Position numbers and translations under genes: made by a program
Part shown: one piece after another, positions 6,497 to 12,712 of the stretch
Numbering within the stretch: the first letter of the stretch is position 1
Layout of the letters: each line of letters begins with the position of its first letter
Notes under the pieces: generated by a model
The model's input: the letters and a program-made list of their open reading frames with translations, nothing else
The model's database searches: none
Told to the model about the DNA's origin: nothing
Source of the DNA: Microcaldota archaeon
Lineage (GTDB): Archaea > Micrarchaeota > Micrarchaeia > Norongarragalinales > UBA8480
Reading direction: 5' to 3'
Assembly (NCBI GenBank): GCA_023247085.1
Contig: JAHFHC010000009.1
Span: forward strand, 28,424-41,763
DNA length: 13,340 bases

Positions 6497-8683
6497 CTAG
6501 TCCATAAAGAACTGTGCAGTTGGCAGTTGTTCTGGTTCGCCTTTGCGTTTGCGAATAGAGAGTATTGTTTTGTTTTGTAACTCGCTTGGCATTTTTTCGT
6601 ACCCAGCATATTCAGTGTACCATACAGCTCTGCCTTGTGAAGCGCCGCGCATTTCACTTGCGAATCCAAACATTTCACTGACTGGCACTTTAGCATTTAG
6701 AGTAACTGATTCTCCTTCTTGTTGCATGTCTACTATTTGTCCACGTCGGCCTTGCACTTGGCTGATTACACCGCTCATGTATTCACTTGGCGTATTAACA
6801 ACTAGTTTTTGCTTTGGCTCAAGTAACATTGGCTTAGCGGTTAAGAAAGAAGCATAAATTGGGCGTTTAATTGCAGGCAAAATTTGCGCCGGACCACGGT
6901 GAGCTGGGTCAACGTGAATAGACGCATCTTCAAGTTTAACTTTAACGCGCACACATTCTTCTTTTGCCATTGGACCTTGTTTTACTGCTTCTGTAAAGCC
7001 TTGGACAATTAACTCTTGAATGTCTTGCAAGTATTGTACCCCTTTTGTCACGTCTATGAACAAGTTATTTTCATAAACTGACAACACTTTACGCGCTTCT
7101 TCACGAGGTAAACCTGCTTTAATTAAACGTTCTTGAAGGTCTTTGCCTTTCATTTTATCGTGCAATTCTCCTTCTTCAAAAGCTTTTACAACTGACTCTT
7201 CAAGTGGCTCAACGCTTATCTTGAATTTGTTGTGCTTGTTCGGCGATTTTCCATCAATAGTTGGCCCACCGGTTGTGACGGTCTCGTGGTAAACTACAAT
7301 TGGGGGCGAAGTTGTAATTGCAACGCCGCGTTCTTTTTCAATTTTGTATTCAATGATTTCTAAATGGAGTTCTCCCATTCCAGAAAGTAAGTGTTCGCCG
7401 GTTTGCTGGTTGATTTCAACTCGAATCGTGGGGTCTTCTTTTGCAATTTTGTGTAACACTTCTACAAGTTTTACAAGGTCTTTTGGATTCTTTGCTTCAA
7501 TTGACTTAGTGACAACTGGCTCAGAATGGTGTTTGATTTTCTCAAACGGAGTAATTTCGCCTTCGGAAATAGTTTCTCCAGCATAAACATCATGTAGCCC
7601 AACAAGCGCAACTATGTTACCTGCAATTGCCGTATCTACCAGCACTCGATCTGGCCCCATGTAAAGGGCAACTTGCTGTACTTTTTCAGTTTTAAATTTA
7701 GAAGCAACCCAAAGTTCAGTGCCTTTAGAAATTTTTCCACTGTACAATCTACCAACAGCAACTTCTCCTGCATGTGGGTCGTTTTGAATAGCAGTTATGA
7801 CAAAACAAGCTCTGCCGCTTGGGTCGCAGTTAACCATTGATTTTCCAACTTCGCTTTCTGGTTCACCGTGCCAAATAGTTGGAATCCGGTACTTCTGTGC
7901 ATTAATTGGCGAAGGCAAGTGAGCAACTACCATGTCAAGAACAATGTCATCAAGGGGCGCTATTTTTTGTAATGAGGCATGTTCAGCGTTTTGGCATTTT
8001 TCGTACATTTGTTTAAATGACAAGTTATTCTTTTTCATAACTGGATACGAAATAGCCCATTTGTTATAAGCAGTGCCAAAACACACGTTTCCTGCTTCTA
8101 CATTGATTTTCCAACTTTCTTTAAATTCAGCTGGGCCAAAGCCATCAATTAGCTTGTTGACTCCGGAGATAATTTTTATGAAACGTTGCTGCATGGCGTT
8201 GCTGTCCAATTTTAATTCATTAATAAAACGGTCGATCTTGTTGATGAACAAAACAGGCTTAACTTTTTCTTTTAATGCTTGGCGAAGCACAGTTTCAGTT
8301 TGTGGCATTATCCCTTCAACACAATCAACTACTAGGATAACCCCGTCAACTGCACGAAGTGCACGGGTAACGTGCCCGCCGAAATCAACGTGGCCAGGAG
8401 TGTCGATTAAATTAATTAAAAAATCTTCATTGTTCACTTTAGCTGGAACGGAAATATTAGCGGCTTTAATTGTAATTCCACGCGCTTGTTCTTGCTCATC
8501 GTAATCAGTAACTCGTTGTTCTCCAGCAAGTTCTTTGGAAATTAACCCCGCGCGTGCAATAAAGGAATCTGAAAGGGTACTCTTACCGTGGTCTACATGT
8601 GCAACAATTCCCATGTTGCGGATGTTCTTTTGGTTGTACATTAGTTTCTGAACGTGTTCAGCCACTGCTTCTTTAGTTGCCAT
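6497..8683 (-). CDS. fusA: Translation elongation factor 2 (aEF-2)
   Basis: The GTPase that drives ribosomal translocation, the archaeal counterpart of EF-G. At 728 residues it is full length. The G domain has G1 AHVDHGKST (28-36), G2 RGIT (68-71), G3 DTPGH (94-98) and G4 NKID (148-151). Domain II includes the GRLYSGKISKG region (311-321), domain III has GMGELHLE (435-442), and domain IV carries DPAHRGPAQ (592-600), in which H595 is the residue expected to be converted to diphthamide. The diphthamide histidine is intact, so dependence on the dph pathway is likely, though no dph gene is in the window. The ATG at 8683 follows a TATA-like TTTAAAAT by about 24 bases, so the gene may have its own promoter as well as readthrough from S7 (47-base gap). 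A terminator follows; EF-1A does not. Confidence 0.98.
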   Translation of the reverse strand: MATKEAVAEHVQKLMYNQKNIRNMGIVAHVDHGKSTLSDSFIARAGLISKELAGEQRVTDYDEQEQARGITIKAANISVPAKVNNEDFLINLIDTPGHVDFGGHVTRALRAVDGVILVVDCVEGIMPQTETVLRQALKEKVKPVLFINKIDRFINELKLDSNAMQQRFIKIISGVNKLIDGFGPAEFKESWKINVEAGNVCFGTAYNKWAISYPVMKKNNLSFKQMYEKCQNAEHASLQKIAPLDDIVLDMVVAHLPSPINAQKYRIPTIWHGEPESEVGKSMVNCDPSGRACFVITAIQNDPHAGEVAVGRLYSGKISKGTELWVASKFKTEKVQQVALYMGPDRVLVDTAIAGNIVALVGLHDVYAGETISEGEITPFEKIKHHSEPVVTKSIEAKNPKDLVKLVEVLHKIAKEDPTIRVEINQQTGEHLLSGMGELHLEIIEYKIEKERGVAITTSPPIVVYHETVTTGGPTIDGKSPNKHNKFKISVEPLEESVVKAFEEGELHDKMKGKDLQERLIKAGLPREEARKVLSVYENNLFIDVTKGVQYLQDIQELIVQGFTEAVKQGPMAKEECVRVKVKLEDASIHVDPAHRGPAQILPAIKRPIYASFLTAKPMLLEPKQKLVVNTPSEYMSGVISQVQGRRGQIVDMQQEGESVTLNAKVPVSEMFGFASEMRGASQGRAVWYTEYAGYEKMPSELQNKTILSIRKRKGEPEQLPTAQFFMD

Positions 8684-8702
8684 ATATTACCACTAATTAT
8701 GA

Positions 8703-8710
8703 ATTTTAAA
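8703..8710 (-). promoter_or_regulatory. Internal TATA box before EF-2
   Basis: Minus-strand TTTAAAAT in the 47-base S7/EF-2 gap, centred about 24 bases before the EF-2 ATG. The position fits a leaderless promoter that would give EF-2 extra transcription beyond the cluster transcript. The gap is AT-rich anyway, so this is moderate evidence. Confidence 0.42.
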
Positions 8711-8730
8711 TCTCGAAATTTTCAAAGGAA

Positions 8731-9339
8731 CTACCTGGCGGATTTGGCCATTCTTTCAGCTTCGTTCTTTCTCTTTACTGAGAAGGAGTCTTGAGAGTTC
8801 TTTGAAGCGAGTATAATTTCATTTGCAAGTGCATCTGCTACACTGGCTTTTTTGTCAAACGCTTGAATAATAGCAGCTAGACAAATGTTGCGAAGTGCTG
8901 TGTCTAACCTGCGTTGTGGAGCAGAGTCAACTGCAACTTGATAAGCAATTCCACCCATTCGCACACGAGTAACTTCTTCTTTTGGAGCACTGAATTCAAT
9001 TGCCTTTACAAGTAATTGAATTGGATTTTGATGAGATTGTTTTTCAACAACGGCAAAAGCATCTTTTACGATTTTAATCGCTTTAGATTTTTTGCCTTGT
9101 AGTTTTCCATGAGTGCGAATGATTTTTCCACCGGTTTTTTCACCAGTTCCACCACGCATTAGCTTGTTCACTAAACGCTCAACAACGTTTACCCCTTGCT
9201 TAGCAAATTGTTTATTTGCATGGCGGGCATACGAGTGAGGGATTAAAACGGGCTTTAAGCTAAGCACCTGGTTTATGCTAGGGTCGTTTATCGTTATTCC
9301 ATCGTACGAATATATTCCAAACAACTTTATTTCTGTCAT
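8731..9339 (-). CDS. rps7: 30S ribosomal protein S7 (uS7)
   Basis: A primary 16S rRNA-binding protein of the 30S head, contacting the E-site tRNA. It has 202 residues, the usual archaeal length, which is longer than bacterial S7. Family landmarks are the archaeal N-terminal extension IKLFGIYSYDG, the LKPVLIPHSYARHANKQF stretch (28-45), VERLVNKLMR (53-62), NPIQLLVKAIEF (105-116), a near-invariant EEVTRVRMGGIAYQVAV (121-137) with PQRR following, and an archaeal C-terminus ending KRKNEAERMAKSAR. The ATG at 9339 is preceded by a 74-base purine-rich leader after S12 without an evident TATA box, so it is most likely read from the S12 transcript. Confidence 0.97.
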   Translation of the reverse strand: MTEIKLFGIYSYDGITINDPSINQVLSLKPVLIPHSYARHANKQFAKQGVNVVERLVNKLMRGGTGEKTGGKIIRTHGKLQGKKSKAIKIVKDAFAVVEKQSHQNPIQLLVKAIEFSAPKEEVTRVRMGGIAYQVAVDSAPQRRLDTALRNICLAAIIQAFDKKASVADALANEIILASKNSQDSFSVKRKNEAERMAKSAR

Positions 9340-9413
9340 AAACCTTCAAATCATCTCGCTTTCTCTCTTTCGTTTCTTATTTTCTGTCGCGTGTTTCTTT
9401 CTCCTTAATTTAC
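9340..9413 (-). other. Purine-rich S12/S7 spacer with a two-codon upstream ORF
   Basis: Read toward S7, this 74-base spacer is dominated by A and G. Close to the S7 start it contains ATG ATT TGA, a start, one codon and a stop, ending six bases before the S7 ATG, with AAGG in between. It is unusually long for this cluster, where other gaps are 2, 16 and 47 bases. It may be an S7 binding/autoregulation leader or a translational coupling element; neither can be shown from sequence. Confidence 0.35.
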
Positions 9414-9842
9414 TTACCTCTTTGGTTTCTCTTTTCTGCCAAGTCGAAGTTCTTCTAAGGATACTCCATTTACGGCAATTACTTTATAACGAACTCCCGG
9501 AATTGACCCCATTTGTCCACGTTGTGAACCGCCAAGTCCAGCAATTGTCACTTCGTCGTGTTCGTCGATTTTTTCAACTGCCTTGTCGCGCGGGCAATGC
9601 GCTGCAACTTTTTTACCGTTCTTGAGAAGTTGGACAACTACACATTTAATGATTCCAGAGTGAGGCTGCTTTTGTTCCATTCCTTTTTTCTTAATAACAA
9701 TACCTTTGGCCATTGGCGCGCCTTCAAGTGGATCGTATTTGGCTTTTAAACCAAGGGCTTTGCGCTTCCATGGCTTCTTTAGCCAACGGTGCTTCTGGCG
9801 CTTTCTTTTCAATAACCTGCCTGCGTACATTCCACGTGCCAT
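9414..9842 (-). CDS. rps12: 30S ribosomal protein S12 (uS12) with altered decoding loop
   Basis: The small-subunit protein that lines the decoding centre and influences accuracy. At 142 residues it is full length for archaea. Clear family segments are KRKRQKHRW (12-20), KYDPLEGAPMAKGIV (35-49), IDEHDEV (92-98), PGVRYKVIAVNGVSLEEL and a C-terminal GRKEKPKR. The loop that is normally KQPNSAIRKC reads KQPHSGIIKC (58-67): Asn to His61, Ala to Gly63, Arg to Ile65. The GDIPGVRY segment reads GSIPGVRY, with Ser113 replacing the conserved Asp. Pro60 and Ser62, whose equivalents touch the codon-anticodon minor groove, are kept. The bases are unambiguous and the frame is intact, so this is not a frameshift. 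The start is supported by GAGGT nine bases upstream; the NusA-like stop lies 16 bases before the ATG. Confidence 0.97.
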   Translation of the reverse strand: MARGMYAGRLLKRKRQKHRWLKKPWKRKALGLKAKYDPLEGAPMAKGIVIKKKGMEQKQPHSGIIKCVVVQLLKNGKKVAAHCPRDKAVEKIDEHDEVTIAGLGGSQRGQMGSIPGVRYKVIAVNGVSLEELRLGRKEKPKR

Positions 9843-9851
9843 TAAATCATT

Positions 9852-9856
9852 ACCTC
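9852..9856 (-). promoter_or_regulatory. Shine-Dalgarno site of rps12
   Basis: GAGGT on the minus strand, nine bases before the rps12 ATG at 9842 and just after the TAG of the upstream KH-domain gene. It supports this start and internal translation initiation within a polycistronic mRNA. Confidence 0.5.
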
Positions 9857-9858
9857 AT

Positions 9859-10272
9859 CTATAGAATCCTAGTGTCGTCTATTCCGAATTTCCTCTTAAT
9901 TGCCATTTTTAATTTTTTTATGTTTGAACCGCCTTTGCCAATTGCTATGCCTCGCGTTTCAGGCGAAACACTAATGGCGATTTTTGTTTCTTCTTGTGAA
10001 ATATTTTTAATTTCTGCACCGCGCAGGGTCTTCTCAATCATCGTCTTTGCATCAGACGCATCTTCAATTACTTCTACGTTTTTAGGCTTAAAAGCCTCTC
10101 GGAGTCGCATTAAAGTCGAACCGCCTTTGCCAATTGCTTTGCCAATCTCCCCTTCTGCAACAATGAACAATAAATTGTTCTCGTCTTGAACAACATCGTT
10201 AACTTTTGCGTGCGTACGTTGTTCGAATATAGCCATTGTTTCAAGTAATGCGCTGTCCAACGTGTTCGACAT
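9859..10272 (-). CDS. nusA: NusA-like transcription factor with two KH domains
   Basis: The archaeal short NusA: RNA-binding KH domains only, without the bacterial polymerase-binding N-terminal domain or S1 domain. It is thought to act in transcription termination/antitermination or rRNA synthesis. At 137 residues the length is normal. KH1 carries GKAIGKGGSTL with the GxxG loop at 48-51; KH2 carries GIAIGKGGSNIKKL with GxxG at 112-115. Both loops are the canonical GKGG. It lies between L30e (two-base gap, so probably translationally coupled) and S12, exactly as in most archaeal rpo/str clusters, which confirms the assignment. It ends TRIL, close to the usual family end. Confidence 0.95.
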   Translation of the reverse strand: MSNTLDSALLETMAIFEQRTHAKVNDVVQDENNLLFIVAEGEIGKAIGKGGSTLMRLREAFKPKNVEVIEDASDAKTMIEKTLRGAEIKNISQEETKIAISVSPETRGIAIGKGGSNIKKLKMAIKRKFGIDDTRIL

Positions 10273-10274
10273 TT

Positions 10275-10580
10275 TTAACGATTTTCCTCTGCTAATTTTA
10301 ATATATCCGAGTTACCAGCGTCAATAACTGACAATGCACTTACTGGAAAAGGTTTTCCACATATAACTCCCAGTTCGGAACTTGAACCCGCGAACGTAAG
10401 AATTGGAACACTTGAAAGTGCAGCGTAGTGAACTATATCTTGTTTAACGCTTGGCTGACAATTACGGGCAACTACGATTGCCTTTACTTCACCTAACATT
10501 GCGAGCTTCTTAGCGCTATCGCTGCCAAGGATAGTTTTACCAGTGTCAACTGCCATTCTAATAGCCGTGTTTAAATCCAT
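10275..10580 (-). CDS. rpl30e: 50S ribosomal protein L30e (eL30)
   Basis: An RNA-binding ribosomal protein of the L7Ae/L30e fold. It has 101 residues, as expected. Visible family features are DLNTAIRMAVDTGKTILGS (2-20), the K(L)AMLGEVKAIVVARNC nucleic-acid-binding segment (25-41), DIVHYAALSSVPI (48-60), and GSSSELGVICGKPFPVSALSVID (65-87), ending SDILKLAEE. It heads the translation cluster; the KH-domain gene begins two bases after its stop. In many archaea this gene directly follows rpoA2, but here a 200-base gap and a transporter lie upstream. A TATA-like TTTTTAAA centred about 31 bases upstream of the ATG is the likely promoter of the cluster. Confidence 0.94.
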   Translation of the reverse strand: MDLNTAIRMAVDTGKTILGSDSAKKLAMLGEVKAIVVARNCQPSVKQDIVHYAALSSVPILTFAGSSSELGVICGKPFPVSALSVIDAGNSDILKLAEENR

Positions 10581-10780
10581 ATGTGATTAACAACTCAATT
10601 ACTACAATTTAAAAATCTAAAACCTAAATTTAAGACTTGGTTCTCCACCACAAAAAGAAGCACGGACAAAATCCCTAAAGAATTTCAACGCCGTATATTT
10701 CGTGACTTCCCAAGCTTATTATTTAAGAGCAAAACAGGTTTAAAAACCCTTTTGAACATTATTTTCTCTTTTCTATTTTA
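10581..10780 (-). other. 200-base gap between EamA transporter and L30e: promoter region, no firm gene
   Basis: The L30e-proximal part holds the cluster promoter. In the rest, one minus-strand frame is open for about 32 codons (roughly 10623-10718) without a convincing start, ending in FCGGEPSLKFRF and a stop. A 24-codon ATG frame lies just upstream in another frame. Neither resembles a protein I know. An imperfect palindrome around GGTTTAAAAACC (10738-10749) is AT-rich and short. No tRNA cloverleaf is visible. It may be degraded coding sequence left by the transporter insertion or a structured leader; neither is established. Confidence 0.35.
10608..10615 (-). promoter_or_regulatory. TATA box of the L30e-nusA-S12-S7 cluster
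   Basis: Minus-strand TTTTTAAA, centred about 31 bases before the L30e ATG, with no Shine-Dalgarno-like site between. This is a plausible archaeal TATA box giving a leader of only a few bases. The region is AT-rich, so the exact element is uncertain. Confidence 0.45.
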
Positions 10781-11653
10781 TTATTTAGCTAATATTGCAT
10801 TTAGTCCAATGATAATTAATATTACACTAACAATCATCGGCAAAGTCAAAGCTTCTTTGAAAAATAAGAAAGATAGGATTGCAACAAAAACAGGAACTTG
10901 GCTATAAACTAAACTAGACGTTTTTGTTGGGCCTAAATCTTTAATCCCATAATTATAAAGCAAATAACCTAATCCAGAACCAAATATTCCCATATACAAT
11001 ACTGAAAGGATCGATGCAAGAGATATTGCTTGAATTTGTGCAACACCACCTTCTAAGATTGCCAAGAAAAAAAGCATTACAACTGCAGAAGCAGTTGCAT
11101 AAAAAGTTAACGTAAAACTGTCATATTTCTTGCTGAGATTTTTGATAATCACCGAATATACTGCCCAACTAAGAACCGCAAGCAACATCAAAATATCTCC
11201 ATAATTAAAATTTAAGCCAATTATTGTTTGAATTTTACCACTAGTAATAAGAATTAATACACCAACAAAAGCAAGAAAAATTCCAAGATAGTTCTTTTTT
11301 GATAATCTTTCTTTTATGAAAATGGCAGCTAATAATCCAGTCGCAAGAGGGCCAAATGCACCAATTATCGCAGTATTTGCAACCGATGTATGTTTGAGGC
11401 TGCTAAAGAAGAAAAAATGATAACCGATGATTCCAAAGATGCCTAATAGCGCCATTTTGTAAATATCTTCTTTTTTAATTTGTAATGAAGATGGCCTATA
11501 GCAGAAGATTAGTAAGGTTAGAAATACAAGCGCAACGGCATATCTCAAAAAGGTGGTTGTTAATGGTTCTAAGTCAAACGTCGTATATTTTGCAGCAATA
11601 TAACTTCCTGAAAATAATATTGCGGTTATTATTGGGATATAAAACTTTTTCAT
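10781..11653 (-). CDS. DMT-superfamily EamA transporter
   Basis: A ten-helix inner-membrane permease of the drug/metabolite transporter superfamily, probably an exporter of an amino acid or other small metabolite; the substrate cannot be told. At 290 residues it shows two EamA repeats. The first ends GPLATGLLAAIFIKERLS (101-118) followed by GIFLAFVGVLILI, and the second ends QVPVFVAILSFLFFKEALT (252-270) followed by VSVILIIIGL. The paired Glu of KERLS and FKEALT are the family hallmark. Base use differs from its neighbours: by hand count about 16 CG dinucleotides in 873 bases, against about 29 in 600 bases of the PRPP synthetase region. It also interrupts the usual rpo-L30e order. Both facts suggest horizontal acquisition. 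A TATA-like TTTAAATA lies about 26 bases before the ATG. Confidence 0.93.
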   Translation of the reverse strand: MKKFYIPIITAILFSGSYIAAKYTTFDLEPLTTTFLRYAVALVFLTLLIFCYRPSSLQIKKEDIYKMALLGIFGIIGYHFFFFSSLKHTSVANTAIIGAFGPLATGLLAAIFIKERLSKKNYLGIFLAFVGVLILITSGKIQTIIGLNFNYGDILMLLAVLSWAVYSVIIKNLSKKYDSFTLTFYATASAVVMLFFLAILEGGVAQIQAISLASILSVLYMGIFGSGLGYLLYNYGIKDLGPTKTSSLVYSQVPVFVAILSFLFFKEALTLPMIVSVILIIIGLNAILAK

Positions 11654-11675
11654 CGGAATTCAATAAGTTAAAAAT

Positions 11676-11683
11676 TATTTAAA
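11676..11683 (-). promoter_or_regulatory. TATA box of the EamA transporter
   Basis: Minus-strand TTTAAATA, centred about 26 bases before the ATG at 11653, the spacing expected for a leaderless archaeal transcript. It gives the transporter an independent promoter, consistent with it being a separately acquired unit. Confidence 0.5.
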
Positions 11684-11715
11684 GAAGCAAAAAGAAATTG
11701 CCAATTCAGTTTAAT

Positions 11716-11746
11716 AAAAAACAAATCAAAAAAATAAAACAAAAAA
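11716..11746 (-). terminator. Poly-T terminator after the DsbA-like gene
   Basis: About 20 bases past the stop of the DsbA-like gene the minus strand has three successive T-runs of six, seven and six bases (complements of A-runs at 11741-11746, 11728-11734 and 11716-11721). Clustered T-runs without a strong hairpin are typical archaeal terminators. It ends the dsbA-like transcript before the transporter promoter. Confidence 0.55.
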
Positions 11747-11767
11747 TATAAGAAATAATTTATGGTT

Positions 11768-12586
11768 TTAGCCAGCGAGTGCAGCGTCGATTGCTTGTTT
11801 CATTTCAGGGTATGAAACGGCTCCTTCAACTAACTTGCCGTTTACGACAAATCCAGGTGTTCCGCTTATTCTTGCTGCGCTGCCTTGAGCAGTTTCACTT
11901 TGTAAACGACTATTGTACTTACCGCTTGCTAAGCAGGTTTCAAGTGCAGCTGAGTCAACGCCCTTGCTCGTAGCAACTGCCTTTAAGCCAGCTAGATTAC
12001 CTGCTTCCATTAAACTTTGGCTTGCGTACATATCTTCAAGCAAATCCCAGAATTTACCTTGTTCATTTGAACACCATAATATCTTCATTGCATCTTCACC
12101 CTTACCGTGACCAGGGAAGAATTTGTAAACAAGTTTAACTTTTCCGCTTGCAACGTAGTCAGCCTTTACTTGTGGCATTGGAGCTTGCCAGGATGGATCG
12201 CGTTGTTTTAAGTAATCAATAACTTGTTGGTTTTTTCCATGTGCAGCTGCACAGAATGGACAAGATGGGTCTTCAAATTCAATAATCGTAACTGGGGCAT
12301 TTGCACTGCCAGTTGTTGGCGAGTCGCCAATATCAACTTTAATGTTTTGTAGTTGTCCAGCACCTTGTGCGCCTTGAACATCAGCCGTACCGCCAGCGGG
12401 GTTTGTGCCAGCGACAACTGCGCCCGTTGTTGGGCCAGCAGATAAACGTGATAAAATAGCTGCATTAGTGCTAGATAAGCTGCCAAAAGAAACAAACATT
12501 GTGCTTGAGACTAAAAGTGCGGCAACTAGAATCGTGATTTCAAGCGAATACGCCTTAAATATATTACCAGAATTTTGATTATCCAA
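11768..12586 (-). CDS. Membrane-anchored DsbA-like thiol-disulfide oxidoreductase
   Basis: A thioredoxin-fold oxidoreductase likely introducing or isomerising disulfides in extracytoplasmic proteins. It has 272 residues: a short cytoplasmic N-terminus, one uncleaved-looking membrane helix (about 16-38), a Gly/Ala/Thr-rich linker (about 50-80), then the catalytic domain with FEDPSCPFC (CPFC at 109-112), the inserted helical domain with YKFFPGHGKG (154-163), and the cis-Pro loop SGTPGFVVNGK (P244). C172 and C218 are placed like the second cysteine pair of related archaeal and Gram-positive DsbA/thioredoxin_4 proteins. The start is TTG at 12586; GGGGTG seven bases upstream supports it, and no nearer in-frame ATG precedes the helix. 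It has its own promoter with two palindromes and a downstream poly-T terminator, so it is probably monocistronic. Confidence 0.93.
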   Translation of the reverse strand: MDNQNSGNIFKAYSLEITILVAALLVSSTMFVSFGSLSSTNAAILSRLSAGPTTGAVVAGTNPAGGTADVQGAQGAGQLQNIKVDIGDSPTTGSANAPVTIIEFEDPSCPFCAAAHGKNQQVIDYLKQRDPSWQAPMPQVKADYVASGKVKLVYKFFPGHGKGEDAMKILWCSNEQGKFWDLLEDMYASQSLMEAGNLAGLKAVATSKGVDSAALETCLASGKYNSRLQSETAQGSAARISGTPGFVVNGKLVEGAVSYPEMKQAIDAALAG

Positions 12587-12593
12587 AACAACA

Positions 12594-12599
12594 CACCCC
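12594..12599 (-). promoter_or_regulatory. Shine-Dalgarno site supporting a TTG start
   Basis: GGGGTG on the minus strand, seven bases before TTG at 12586. It matches the archaeal GGTG core and explains use of a non-ATG start for the DsbA-like gene. This gene is therefore led by a real 5' leader, unlike the apparently leaderless genes elsewhere in the window. Confidence 0.55.
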
Positions 12600-12620
12600 T
12601 TGTTACTACTAAATAGTTAC

Positions 12621-12632
12621 AAATACGTATTT
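12621..12632. repeat. Perfect palindrome AAATACGTATTT in the dsbA-like promoter
   Basis: A 12-base perfect inverted repeat overlapping the downstream edge of the TATA box (12628-12637). Bound protein here would block TATA-binding protein or the polymerase, so it is a candidate repressor operator. AT-rich palindromes also occur by chance. Confidence 0.45.
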
Positions 12633-12637
12633 AAAGG
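12628..12637 (-). promoter_or_regulatory. TATA box/BRE of the DsbA-like gene
   Basis: Minus-strand CCTTTAAATA, centred about 46 bases before the TTG start. Transcription would start near 12606, giving a leader of about 20 bases that includes the GGGGTG ribosome site. The arrangement TATA box, leader, ribosome site, start is internally consistent. Confidence 0.55.
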
Positions 12638-12638
12638 T

Positions 12639-12650
12639 TAGCTCGAGCTA
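12639..12650. repeat. Perfect palindrome TAGCTCGAGCTA upstream of the dsbA-like TATA box
   Basis: A second 12-base perfect inverted repeat, one base upstream of the TATA/BRE element. Its GC-containing core makes chance less likely than for the AT-rich palindrome 18 bases away (centre to centre). It is a candidate operator for a dimeric regulator. Confidence 0.45.
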
Positions 12651-12712
12651 TTTTTGAACCTTTTTTTAATGATTATAATGTAAAAGACCACCAGATATTT
12701 AATCCCTTGGTT

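Noticed and set aside
10640-10652. GGTTCTCCACCA looked like the 3' end of a tRNA
   Set aside because: No acceptor, D or anticodon stems can be built around it on either strand.
12639-12650. TAGCTCGAGCTA considered as a terminator hairpin for the PRPP synthetase gene
   Set aside because: On the minus strand it is not followed by a T-run and has no loop bases, while it abuts the DsbA-like TATA box, so an operator is the better reading.
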